Source: Anaerorhabdus sp036641015 (GTDB lineage Bacteria > Bacillota_I > Bacilli_A > Erysipelotrichales > Erysipelotrichaceae). From it: a DNA stretch of 13,859 nucleotides. Made by a program: the position numbers and the translations under genes. The stretch is taken from positions 1-13,859 of the forward strand of contig NZ_JAVWFO010000048.1 in NCBI RefSeq assembly GCF_036641015.1, written 5' to 3'. This document shows, in pieces, positions 1-5,743 of the stretch. Under the pieces are notes generated by a model. The model was not told where the DNA came from, ran no database searches, and saw only the letters and a program-made list of their open reading frames with translations. Positions within the stretch are counted from its first letter, which is position 1. Each line of letters opens with the position of its first letter.

Positions 1-52
1 ACCCACGTAGTCAGCTTGGAAGGCTGAAGTTCTACCATTGAACTACATCCGC
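1..52 (-). tRNA. tRNA-Gly(TCC), 3' part cut by window edge
   Basis: Read on the minus strand, the 5' acceptor strand starts GCGG at position 52, followed by a D-arm and an anticodon loop CTTCCAA with anticodon TCC. The T-arm and acceptor 3' strand lie outside the window. It is the last visible member of the six-tRNA minus-strand cluster. Confidence 0.93.
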
Positions 53-69
53 ATATTTGATTTAAAGAA

Positions 70-145
70 TGGTGTCCCGGAGAGGAATCGAACCTCCGAC
101 CCACTGATTAAAAGTCAGTTGCTCTACCACCTGAGCTACCGGGAC
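70..145 (-). tRNA. tRNA-Lys(TTT)
   Basis: A 76-nt cloverleaf on the minus strand. The acceptor GTCCCGG (145-139) pairs with CCGGGAC (80-74), with discriminator A and encoded CCA at 72-70. The anticodon loop CTTTTAA gives anticodon TTT, and the T-loop has the usual GGTTCGATTCC form. It lies between tRNA-Gln and tRNA-Gly in the same transcript. Confidence 0.97.
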
Positions 146-158
146 AAAATTAATAAAT

Positions 159-234
159 TGGCTGGGGCACCTGGGATCGAACCAGGGAAATGTCAGAGTC
201 AAAGTCTGATGCCTTACCGCTTGGCTATGCCCCA
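159..234 (-). tRNA. tRNA-Gln(TTG)
   Basis: A 76-nt cloverleaf on the minus strand with acceptor TGGGGCA/TGCCCCA, discriminator G and encoded CCA at 161-159. The anticodon loop CTTTGAC gives TTG. The first acceptor pair is U-A, as is common for bacterial tRNA-Gln. A 65-nt spacer separates it from tRNA-Tyr upstream. Confidence 0.96.
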
Positions 235-299
235 ATCAAATGCTTCTAACCGCGTTTATATCTTTATGTTTCTGCCCGAGAAAGTCTTGAGTAGAAAAA

Positions 300-384
300 T
301 GGTGGAGAGGGGCAGATTCGAACTGCCGAACTCTAAGAGAATTGAGTTACAGTCAACCGCGTTTAGCCACTTCGCTACCTCTCC
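300..384 (-). tRNA. tRNA-Tyr(GTA), long variable arm
   Basis: An 85-nt class II tRNA on the minus strand. The acceptor is GGAGAGG/CCTCTCC, the anticodon loop CTGTAAC gives GTA, and a long variable arm (about 344-330) follows the anticodon stem, as expected for bacterial tRNA-Tyr. CCA is encoded at 302-300. Confidence 0.96.
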
Positions 385-397
385 AAGTTTAAATAAA

Positions 398-473
398 TGG
401 TGCCGACTATAGGAATCGAACCTACAACCTATTGATTACAAATCAATTGCTCTGCCAATTGAGCTAAGTCGGC
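398..473 (-). tRNA. tRNA-Thr(TGT)
   Basis: A 76-nt cloverleaf on the minus strand with acceptor GCCGACT/AGTCGGC, anticodon loop TTTGTAA (anticodon TGT) and encoded CCA at 400-398. A 57-nt spacer (474-530) separates it from tRNA-Val; I see no separate promoter or terminator in that spacer. Confidence 0.97.
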
Positions 474-530
474 ATGTATGTTGAGGGCGGTTTCTTAATC
501 CTCTATATAAACTTGATGCAATCATAAAAA

Positions 531-606
531 TGGTGGAGGTTAACGGGCTCGAACCGCTGACCCTCTGCTTGTAAGGCAGATGCTCTCCCAACTGAGCTAA
601 ACCTCC
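531..606 (-). tRNA. tRNA-Val(TAC), first gene of the tRNA operon
   Basis: A 76-nt cloverleaf on the minus strand with acceptor GGAGGTT/AACCTCC, anticodon loop CTTACAA (anticodon TAC), a canonical T-loop and encoded CCA at 533-531. It lies about 20 nt downstream of the predicted tRNA promoter and is therefore the promoter-proximal gene. Confidence 0.97.
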
Positions 607-627
607 AGGTATTTTTAGTGCTTACTT

Positions 628-656
628 AATATATCATACCACCTAAACCAAGTCAA
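628..656 (-). promoter_or_regulatory. Sigma-A promoter of the tRNA operon
   Basis: On the minus strand, -35 TTGACT (656-651) and -10 TATATT (633-628) are separated by exactly 17 nt. Transcription would start near 621, about 15 nt before the 5' end of tRNA-Val. No other strong hexamer pair was seen within the cluster, so all six tRNAs are probably made from this site. Confidence 0.8.
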
Positions 657-684
657 CACATTAATGGAAATTTTTTTACTTTTT

Positions 685-693
685 TGTTATACT
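685..693 (+). promoter_or_regulatory. Possible extended -10 promoter
   Basis: TG-T-TATACT is a match to an extended -10 element (TGnTATAAT), with no good -35 upstream. It would give the following membrane-protein gene a leader of about 60 nt instead of the very short one from the stronger promoter at 723-750. This is a weak call. Confidence 0.35.
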
Positions 694-722
694 CTTTTTA
701 TTGAAAGGGTTATTAGTAAATA

Positions 723-750
723 TTGACAGGTTTGTCTTATTTAGTATACT
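723..750 (+). promoter_or_regulatory. Sigma-A promoter before the membrane-protein/alr genes
   Basis: A perfect -35 TTGACA (723-728) and -10 TATACT (745-750) with a 16-nt spacer. The expected start is near 757, only about 6 nt before the ATG at 763, which would make the first gene almost leaderless. No terminator is seen before alr, so this probably also drives alr. Confidence 0.75.
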
Positions 751-762
751 AGGTTTTTTTAA

Positions 763-1191
763 ATGTTAAAAGTATTTAATACAGATGCTTTATCAAGAAA
801 TCAACGTTTCCAAAGAGCATTACTAGCAGGTATTGTCGCTACCATTGTTTTAATGGTTGCTTATGGTTTATTAGCACAAATGTTACGTATTGAATTTTCA
901 TATGTATTCCTATTAATAGGTTATGCAATTGGATGGGCTATTCGTACCTATGGAAGAGGAGTTCAATTAAAATTCTCTATCCTTGGAGCCGTTTGCGCTG
1001 TAATATGTTTTATAGGTGCAGATATGATTAACTACTTTGGATTTGGAGTATTTACAAATATCAGCTACTTTATCGCTGCATTCCAAACATATTTAAGAAT
1101 TCTATTAAGCTTTAATTTTAATTCGCTATTGGGATTATTATTCCGTGTTGGTGGTGTATACGCAGCATTTTATAGTTCAAGAATAGTATAG
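763..1191 (+). CDS. Small multi-pass membrane protein, unknown function
   Basis: I do not recognise the family. The 142-residue product has a short, charged N-terminus (about residues 1-18) and then mostly hydrophobic sequence that fits four membrane segments (about 19-40, 44-60, 70-90 and a longer C-terminal stretch from about 98). There is an aromatic GYAIGWAIRTYGRG motif at about 53-66. There is no signal-peptide cleavage site and no catalytic motif that I can see. The ATG at 763 is nearly forced: an in-frame TAA lies immediately upstream (760-762), and the next Met is inside the first membrane helix. The ribosome binding site is weak (AGG about 10 nt upstream). The stop codon overlaps the alr Shine-Dalgarno sequence, so the two genes are likely translated from one mRNA. 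A role linked to the cell envelope is only suggested by position. Confidence 0.75.
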   Translation: MLKVFNTDALSRNQRFQRALLAGIVATIVLMVAYGLLAQMLRIEFSYVFLLIGYAIGWAIRTYGRGVQLKFSILGAVCAVICFIGADMINYFGFGVFTNISYFIAAFQTYLRILLSFNFNSLLGLLFRVGGVYAAFYSSRIV

Positions 1192-1200
1192 GAGATTAAC

Positions 1201-2307
1201 ATGTATAGAGAAAGTTGGGTTGAAATCAACCTTGATGCATTAAAGAATAACTTTAAGTATATTCAAGAAAAATCAAAAAAAGATTTGATTTGTGTTATTA
1301 AAGCCAACGGATATGGTAGTGGCGACCAACATATCGTTCAAACCGCAATAGAATCAGGCATAAAGTTCTTCGCTGTATCTAGCCTTGATGAAGCCTTGGT
1401 TTTACGAAATGAAGGATGCCAAGAAAAAATATTAATTCTTGGTTATGTTAACCCAAACGATATCGATTTATGTATTCAACATCAAATCTCTACAACAATT
1501 GTATCACTTGAATGGCTTAAGGAAATCATAAAAAAAGATCCCAAAGGACTGCATATACATATAAAAGTCGATACTGGTATGAATCGTATTGGAATTAAGA
1601 ACATTGATGAGTGTAAAGAAGCATTAAACCTTTGTTTAGAAAACGATATTATTCCAGAAGGAATATTTACTCACTTTGCTTGTTCTGATGACCCTGACAT
1701 GGAAATGACTAAATGTCAGTATGAAAAGTTTGTTACCTGCGTTACCGCTTTAAATTATAAGTTCACTTATATTCACTGTGATAATTCTGACGCTTTATTA
1801 TCGTTTCCTGAGGGTTTTACCAATATGGGGCGTCTTGGTATATCCATGTACGGAATCAGCGCTCACGATCAAAATTTAGAGCCTGTATTCTCACTTTATT
1901 CTACAATCGCATGCATCAAAGAAGTAAATAAGGATGAAACCATTAGTTATGGTGCAACTTATACAACTACAACAAACGAAATTATAGCTACTTTACCAAT
2001 CGGTTATGCTGATGGATGGCTCAGAAAAAATCAAGGGCGTTGTTTATATATTGATGGCGAATTAGCCCCAATAGTTGGTAGAATATGTATGGATCAATGT
2101 ATGATTCACACTAAAAAATTCTACCCAGTTGGAACTAAAGTAGAATTATTTGGAAAACATATACCCGTTCAGGAAGTAGCTTTAGATTTAGAAACTATTC
2201 CTTATGAAATACTAACAAACTTAAGTGAACGTCTAACCCGTGTATATATCAAAGATAACAAAGTTATTGATGAAAACAATGCACGACTTGAAAGATCTCA
2301 AAGATAA
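1201..2307 (+). CDS. alr: Alanine racemase (PLP-dependent)
   Basis: Interconverts L- and D-alanine in the cytoplasm, supplying D-Ala for peptidoglycan. The 368-residue length is normal. The N-terminal PLP barrel carries the cofactor lysine K34 in KANGYGSG; the family norm is KANAYGHG, so two neighbouring positions differ. Other family landmarks are DTGMNRIG (about 123-130), THFACSD, HCDNSDA, the phosphate-binding region with MGRLGISMYG, the C-terminal catalytic Tyr250 in SYGATY, LPIGYADGW and GRICMDQ. The start is supported by GGAG at 1191-1194, with a 6-nt spacer and overlapping the stop codon of the preceding gene. A hairpin terminator begins within the last codons. All catalytic residues I can place are present, so the enzyme should be active. 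Confidence 0.97.
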   Translation: MYRESWVEINLDALKNNFKYIQEKSKKDLICVIKANGYGSGDQHIVQTAIESGIKFFAVSSLDEALVLRNEGCQEKILILGYVNPNDIDLCIQHQISTTIVSLEWLKEIIKKDPKGLHIHIKVDTGMNRIGIKNIDECKEALNLCLENDIIPEGIFTHFACSDDPDMEMTKCQYEKFVTCVTALNYKFTYIHCDNSDALLSFPEGFTNMGRLGISMYGISAHDQNLEPVFSLYSTIACIKEVNKDETISYGATYTTTTNEIIATLPIGYADGWLRKNQGRCLYIDGELAPIVGRICMDQCMIHTKKFYPVGTKVELFGKHIPVQEVALDLETIPYEILTNLSERLTRVYIKDNKVIDENNARLERSQR

Positions 2308-2330
2308 AACCATCTTACGATGGTTTTTTT
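2306..2330. terminator. Bidirectional intrinsic terminator, alr / yfcE
   Basis: A 9-bp stem AAAACCATC (2306-2314) / GATGGTTTT (2319-2327) with loop TTAC is followed by a T-run to 2330. It overlaps the alr stop codon. Read on the minus strand it also has a T-rich tail (TTTTATCTTT) directly after the yfcE stop codon, so it probably serves both convergent genes. Confidence 0.85.
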
Positions 2331-2856
2331 AGAATTCAATTTGCATTAATATTTCTTCGTCACGTGATAAAACAATAAATTCATCTTCTGTTAATACACC
2401 ATAACTTCTATCATATCCACCTTTTGGCATAGTTATTGAACCTGGGTTTAAAACAATTATCCCCTCTTCACGATCTGCCCTAGGAATATGTGTATGACCA
2501 CTTAAAATAATATCTATATTTACAAGCGGTAAATTTAAATGACCATGAGTCATCATTAACTTTCGTTTACCTAAGTCAAAAACATGTCGATCTTCCATCA
2601 TCGAAAATTCTAGTACCATTTGATCTACTTCACTATCACAGTTACCTCTTATCGCAATTATTTTGTCTTTAATTGAATTCAATAATGGTATTACCGCTTT
2701 AGGATTATAATCTTCAGGTAAATCATTTCTTGGCCCATGGTATAAAAAGTCCCCTAAGCATAAGCATTTATCGGCATTAGTTTCCACTAATTTCTTTAAC
2801 ATAAATTCAACGGATTCCAATGATCCATGAATATCTGAGAACACTAAGTATTTCAT
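2329..2856 (-). CDS. yfcE: YfcE-type metallophosphodiesterase
   Basis: A calcineurin-like phosphoesterase of the YfcE/MJ0936 family, 175 residues (E. coli YfcE is 184). The metal-binding motifs appear in order: D8 and H10 in SDIHG, D36 in LGD, N72 in GNCD, H104 in THGH and H121/H123 in GHTH. The stretches HGPRN, RGNCDSEVDQM and NPGS..PKGG closely match E. coli YfcE, from my memory of that sequence. Family members hydrolyse phosphodiesters with Mn2+; the natural substrate is not settled. The start is supported by AAGGAG at 2864-2870 on the minus strand. It is a single gene with its own promoter, back-to-back with the CoA operon, and ends at the shared terminator with alr. Confidence 0.93.
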   Translation of the reverse strand: MKYLVFSDIHGSLESVEFMLKKLVETNADKCLCLGDFLYHGPRNDLPEDYNPKAVIPLLNSIKDKIIAIRGNCDSEVDQMVLEFSMMEDRHVFDLGKRKLMMTHGHLNLPLVNIDIILSGHTHIPRADREEGIIVLNPGSITMPKGGYDRSYGVLTEDEFIVLSRDEEILMQIEF

Positions 2857-2879
2857 ATAATTGTCTCCTTTATGTATTT

Positions 2880-2908
2880 ATTATAATTTAATTTTACTGA
2901 CATTTCAA
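2880..2908 (-). promoter_or_regulatory. Promoter of yfcE
   Basis: On the minus strand, -35 TTGAAA (2908-2903) and -10 TATAAT (2885-2880) have a 17-nt spacer. The start would be near 2873, just upstream of the Shine-Dalgarno sequence. The -35 region interlocks with the -35 of the divergent promoter at 2897-2925. Confidence 0.65.
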
Positions 2909-2925
2909 AAGATACGCTGTATAAT
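2897..2925 (+). promoter_or_regulatory. Promoter of the S-component/coaBC/coaX operon
   Basis: -35 CTGACA (2897-2902), 17-nt spacer, consensus -10 TATAAT (2920-2925). The start is expected near 2932, leaving an untranslated leader of about 100 nt before the ATG at 3035. It overlaps the yfcE promoter on the other strand, so the two may compete. Confidence 0.75.
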
Positions 2926-2930
2926 ATTAC

Positions 2931-3030
2931 TGCTTAAGAAAAGTGATCTTTATGACACTTATTCAATTACTAAGCATTTAACTAAATGATTTCTTGTTCA
3001 TTGCATTCCGCTAAGGAAGTGATAGGAGGT
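2931..3030 (+). promoter_or_regulatory. Structured 5' leader, possible riboswitch
   Basis: The leader can fold in two exclusive ways. In one, TGCTTA (2931-2936) pairs with TAAGCA (2971-2976), enclosing AAGTG/CACTT (2941-2945/2956-2960). In the other, CTTA(A)G (2933-2938) pairs with CTAAG (3011-3015), enclosing AGTGA/TCATT (2942-2946/2998-3002). The stretch 2998-3012 (TCATTGCATTCCGCT) resembles the conserved 3' end of the tetrahydrofolate (THF) riboswitch, as I recall it. The rest of the THF core is not recognisable. The strong Shine-Dalgarno AGGAGG lies at 3024-3029. The identity is a hypothesis; the structured nature is a little firmer. Confidence 0.35.
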
Positions 3031-3034
3031 ACTT

Positions 3035-3652
3035 ATGAAATCAACACAACTTAAGACATTTGTCTATTTAGCTTTTTTTATCGCAATTGAAATTGTACTG
3101 ATGCTTACACCCCTTGGATTTATTCCAATTGGTGTCATTCGCGCAACGACTTTGCACATTCCAGTAATTCTTGCCGGTATTTTACTAGGTTCAAAGTATG
3201 GTGCCGCTGTTGGATTTGTATTTGGTTTAATGAGTTTATTCATTAACACTACTCAACCAACAATTACATCATTTGTATTCTCACCTTTTGTATCAATTGG
3301 TGGGACAAGTGGTAACTTTGCAAGTTTGCTTATTGTGTTTGGTCCTAGAATCTTTTTAGGATTCTTTAGTGGATGGTTGTATCAGTTTTTTAATCGCCTA
3401 AAATGGAATTCTACATTAAATGTTTCTCTAACCGCCATTATTAATACATTAATTCATACGGTATTAGTTATGGGTAGTATCGCTCTATTTTTTGGTCAAC
3501 CTTACGCTGCGGCAAAAGGAGTCACCATAAATGGTCTTATCAATTTAATATTAGTTGTTATTTCAACAAATGGCATAGCAGAAATGATTTTAGCTGCTAT
3601 TGTCGTTACTGCTTTGTATAAAGCATTAAGCCCTATGCTAGAGAGGAAATAA
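3035..3652 (+). CDS. ECF transporter S-component, probably pantothenate (PanT-like)
   Basis: The substrate-binding membrane subunit of an energy-coupling factor (ECF) vitamin transporter. It works with a shared EcfA/EcfA'/EcfT module that is not in this window. At 205 residues with five or six membrane helices (roughly 8-28, 45-68, 88-118, 128-155, 162-197), it has normal S-component size. Recognisable stretches are IRATTLHIPVILAGILLG (about 35-52), the GLMSLF and SFVFSPF loop, and the PRIFLG motif. The substrate is inferred from context: it is followed at 2 nt by coaBC and then by coaX, the steps that consume pantothenate. The possible THF-like leader would argue for folate (FolT) instead, so I leave the symbol blank. 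The start has AGGAGG with a 5-nt spacer. Confidence 0.85.
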   Translation: MKSTQLKTFVYLAFFIAIEIVLMLTPLGFIPIGVIRATTLHIPVILAGILLGSKYGAAVGFVFGLMSLFINTTQPTITSFVFSPFVSIGGTSGNFASLLIVFGPRIFLGFFSGWLYQFFNRLKWNSTLNVSLTAIINTLIHTVLVMGSIALFFGQPYAAAKGVTINGLINLILVVISTNGIAEMILAAIVVTALYKALSPMLERK

Positions 3653-3654
3653 TT

Positions 3655-4854
3655 ATGAGTAAATGTATTGTTGTCGGTGTAACTGGTGGTATTGCAGCAT
3701 TCAAAACCTGTCAATTAGTAAGTAACCTTAAGAAAAAAGATTACGATATCCACGTAATTATGACCAAAAATGCCACTGAATTTGTTTCTCCTTTAACATT
3801 TGAAACACTTAGTGGAAATCGTGTCAGTATAGACACTTTTGATCGTAATTTTGAATACAATGTACAGCATATATCTTTAGCCAAAAAAGCAGATTGTTTT
3901 GTTATAGCGCCAGCTACTGCAAATGTGATTGCTAAAATTACTCACGGTCTAGCAGACGACATGCTTACTACCACATTTCTAGCCGCATCTTGTAAAAAAA
4001 TAATATGTCCCGCTATGAATACAGGTATGCTTAATAATCCTGTTACAATTGAAAATATTAATAAATGCAAAGAATTAGGTTATACCATCATCGATGCTGA
4101 AAGTGGACTTCTTGCATGTGGTGATGAGGGCAAAGGAAAACTCGCAAACATCGACATCATCGAAGAAGCTATTGAATTTGCAATCAGTCCAAAACCTTTA
4201 TTGGGTCAAAATATTTTAGTAACAGCTGGTCCTACACAAGAAGCAATTGATCCCGTACGTTTTATTACAAACCACTCTAGTGGAAAAATGGGTTATGCCA
4301 TTGCAAAAGCAGCTCGCAATTTAGGAGCTAATGTTACTTTAATTAGTGGTCCGTGTAATTTAACACCAATAAATTTAATAACAAACATTAATATAACTAG
4401 TGCTGATGATCTATTTATCAAGATGAAAGAATTAGCGATGGAACAAGACTGTATTATTCAAACAGCTGCAGTTGCTGATTACACAATTCCTAATCCTGCT
4501 ATTCAAAAAATAAAAAAGAATGATTCATCACTTACATTAGATTTAGTAAAGACCGATGATATCTTGTTATACCTAGGTCAAAACAAACAACCAAATCAAA
4601 TTCTTTGTGGTTTTGCAATGGAAACTGAAAATCTAATTGAAAACGGTACAAAGAAATGTATAAATAAGAACTGTGACCTATTAATTGCAAATAGTTTAAC
4701 TACTATTGGTGCTGGTTTTAAAACTGACACAAACAAAGTTACAATTATTCGTCCAAGTGAAACTAAAGAAATTGAATTAATGAGTAAAGAAAAATTAGCA
4801 TATGTAATTTTAGAAGAATGCTATAGAGGTAAAATCAATGTTACTAACAATTGA
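3655..4854 (+). CDS. coaBC: CoaBC: phosphopantothenoylcysteine synthase/decarboxylase
   Basis: A bifunctional cytoplasmic enzyme that joins cysteine to 4'-phosphopantothenate (CoaB, CTP-dependent) and decarboxylates the product to 4'-phosphopantetheine (CoaC, FMN). The 399 residues are full length. The CoaC half (about 1-180) has the flavoprotein start VGVTGGIAAFK, catalytic His72 in QHISL, APATAN, the PAMNTGM substrate motif and Cys155 in the ACGDEGKGKL lid. The CoaB half (from about 186) shows VTAGPTQEAIDPVRFI, SSGKMGYA, TAAVADY and the KIKK lysines (285-288). It begins 2 nt after the S-component stop codon, with AGAGGA upstream. Its last 17 nt overlap coaX, which suggests translational coupling. 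All key residues are present. Confidence 0.97.
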   Translation: MSKCIVVGVTGGIAAFKTCQLVSNLKKKDYDIHVIMTKNATEFVSPLTFETLSGNRVSIDTFDRNFEYNVQHISLAKKADCFVIAPATANVIAKITHGLADDMLTTTFLAASCKKIICPAMNTGMLNNPVTIENINKCKELGYTIIDAESGLLACGDEGKGKLANIDIIEEAIEFAISPKPLLGQNILVTAGPTQEAIDPVRFITNHSSGKMGYAIAKAARNLGANVTLISGPCNLTPINLITNINITSADDLFIKMKELAMEQDCIIQTAAVADYTIPNPAIQKIKKNDSSLTLDLVKTDDILLYLGQNKQPNQILCGFAMETENLIENGTKKCINKNCDLLIANSLTTIGAGFKTDTNKVTIIRPSETKEIELMSKEKLAYVILEECYRGKINVTNN

Positions 4855-5617
4855 TGTCGGAAATACAAATATTACAATGGGTATCTTTGATGGTGATACT
4901 TTAGTAGGTAATTTTAGACTTACAACTAAAACCCCTAGAACATCTGATGAATATGGTATATGCCTAAGTACACTATTAGATAAATACCACATATCGAGTG
5001 AACAAATCGAAGATGTAATCATATCTAGTGTTGTTCCTAAAGTAATGTATTCATTAAATAGTTGCATTATAAAATATTTAGATAAAATCCCTACCATTAT
5101 TGGTCCTGGTGTAAAAACAGGTATCCAAGTGAATTCAGATAATCCAAGAGAAGTTGGTGCAGATAGAATTGTCAATGTTGCTGCCGCATATCACACTTAT
5201 CATCAAGCATGTCTTATTATTGACTTTGGAACTGCCACAACATTTGATTATGTATCAGAAAAAGGTGTCTTTGAATATACTGTAATCTCACCAGGTATCG
5301 AAATCAGTGCCCAAGCATTATGGAATCAAACTGCTAAACTTCCAGAAATTGAGATTGCTAAACCAGAGCATATCCTTGCTAAGAATACAATTAACGGAAT
5401 GCAATCAGGAATTGTTTACGGATATATTGGACAAGTAGAATATATAGTAAAACAAATTTTAAAAGAACTTGGCAATATAAAAGTAAAAGTCATAGCTACT
5501 GGTGGATTAGGTAAAATCATTTACAATGAAACTGATTTAATAAATGTATATGATCCTGATTTAGCTTTTAAAGGTATGAAAATTATTTACGAAAGAAACA
5601 AAAAAATATCAGAGTAA
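4838..5617 (+). CDS. coaX: Type III pantothenate kinase CoaX
   Basis: Phosphorylates pantothenate with ATP, the first step of CoA synthesis. The type III class uses a monovalent cation and is not feedback-inhibited by CoA (family knowledge). The 259 residues are full length in the acetate-kinase/Hsp70 fold. The phosphate-binding DVGNT with Asp6, GADR (107-110) with the proposed base Asp109, DFGTATTFD (Asp129 onward) and a C-terminal TGGLGK nucleotide motif are all present. The ATG lies inside the coaBC reading frame (17-bp overlap) and is preceded by AGAGGT. It is the last gene of the CoA operon, followed by a strong terminator. Kinase, CoaBC and transporter together cover uptake of pantothenate to phosphopantetheine; CoaD and CoaE must be elsewhere. 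Confidence 0.97.
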   Translation: MLLTIDVGNTNITMGIFDGDTLVGNFRLTTKTPRTSDEYGICLSTLLDKYHISSEQIEDVIISSVVPKVMYSLNSCIIKYLDKIPTIIGPGVKTGIQVNSDNPREVGADRIVNVAAAYHTYHQACLIIDFGTATTFDYVSEKGVFEYTVISPGIEISAQALWNQTAKLPEIEIAKPEHILAKNTINGMQSGIVYGYIGQVEYIVKQILKELGNIKVKVIATGGLGKIIYNETDLINVYDPDLAFKGMKIIYERNKKISE

Positions 5618-5630
5618 TAGCCTTACAAAG

Positions 5631-5661
5631 TCTTATCATGAATATGTGATAAGATTTTTTT
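5631..5661 (+). terminator. Intrinsic terminator after coaX
   Basis: A perfect 8-bp stem TCTTATCA (5631-5638) / TGATAAGA (5647-5654) with an 8-nt loop is followed by seven T (5655-5661). It lies 13 nt after the coaX stop codon and separates the CoA operon from the export operon. Confidence 0.92.
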
Positions 5662-5743
5662 CTTCACATAAAATTCAAATAAAACACACTTTAATCTCAA
5701 ATTCATCATTTAACCTTAATATACATTACTAAGGGAGAATAGT

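Noticed and set aside
38..412. Plus-strand reading frame of 124 residues at the left end
   Set aside because: It runs antisense through the tRNA genes; its sequence is explained entirely by tRNA complement (typical 'RFEL/GIEP'-like artefact translations).
474..530. Second promoter between tRNA-Val and tRNA-Thr
   Set aside because: TTGCAT-like and TATATA-like pieces exist on the minus strand but at wrong spacing; the promoter at 628-656 suffices.
3064..3249. Minus-strand frame inside the S-component gene
   Set aside because: Antisense shadow of a clearly coding region; no ribosome site or family features. The same holds for the other antisense frames inside coaX, the export genes, gadC and gadB.
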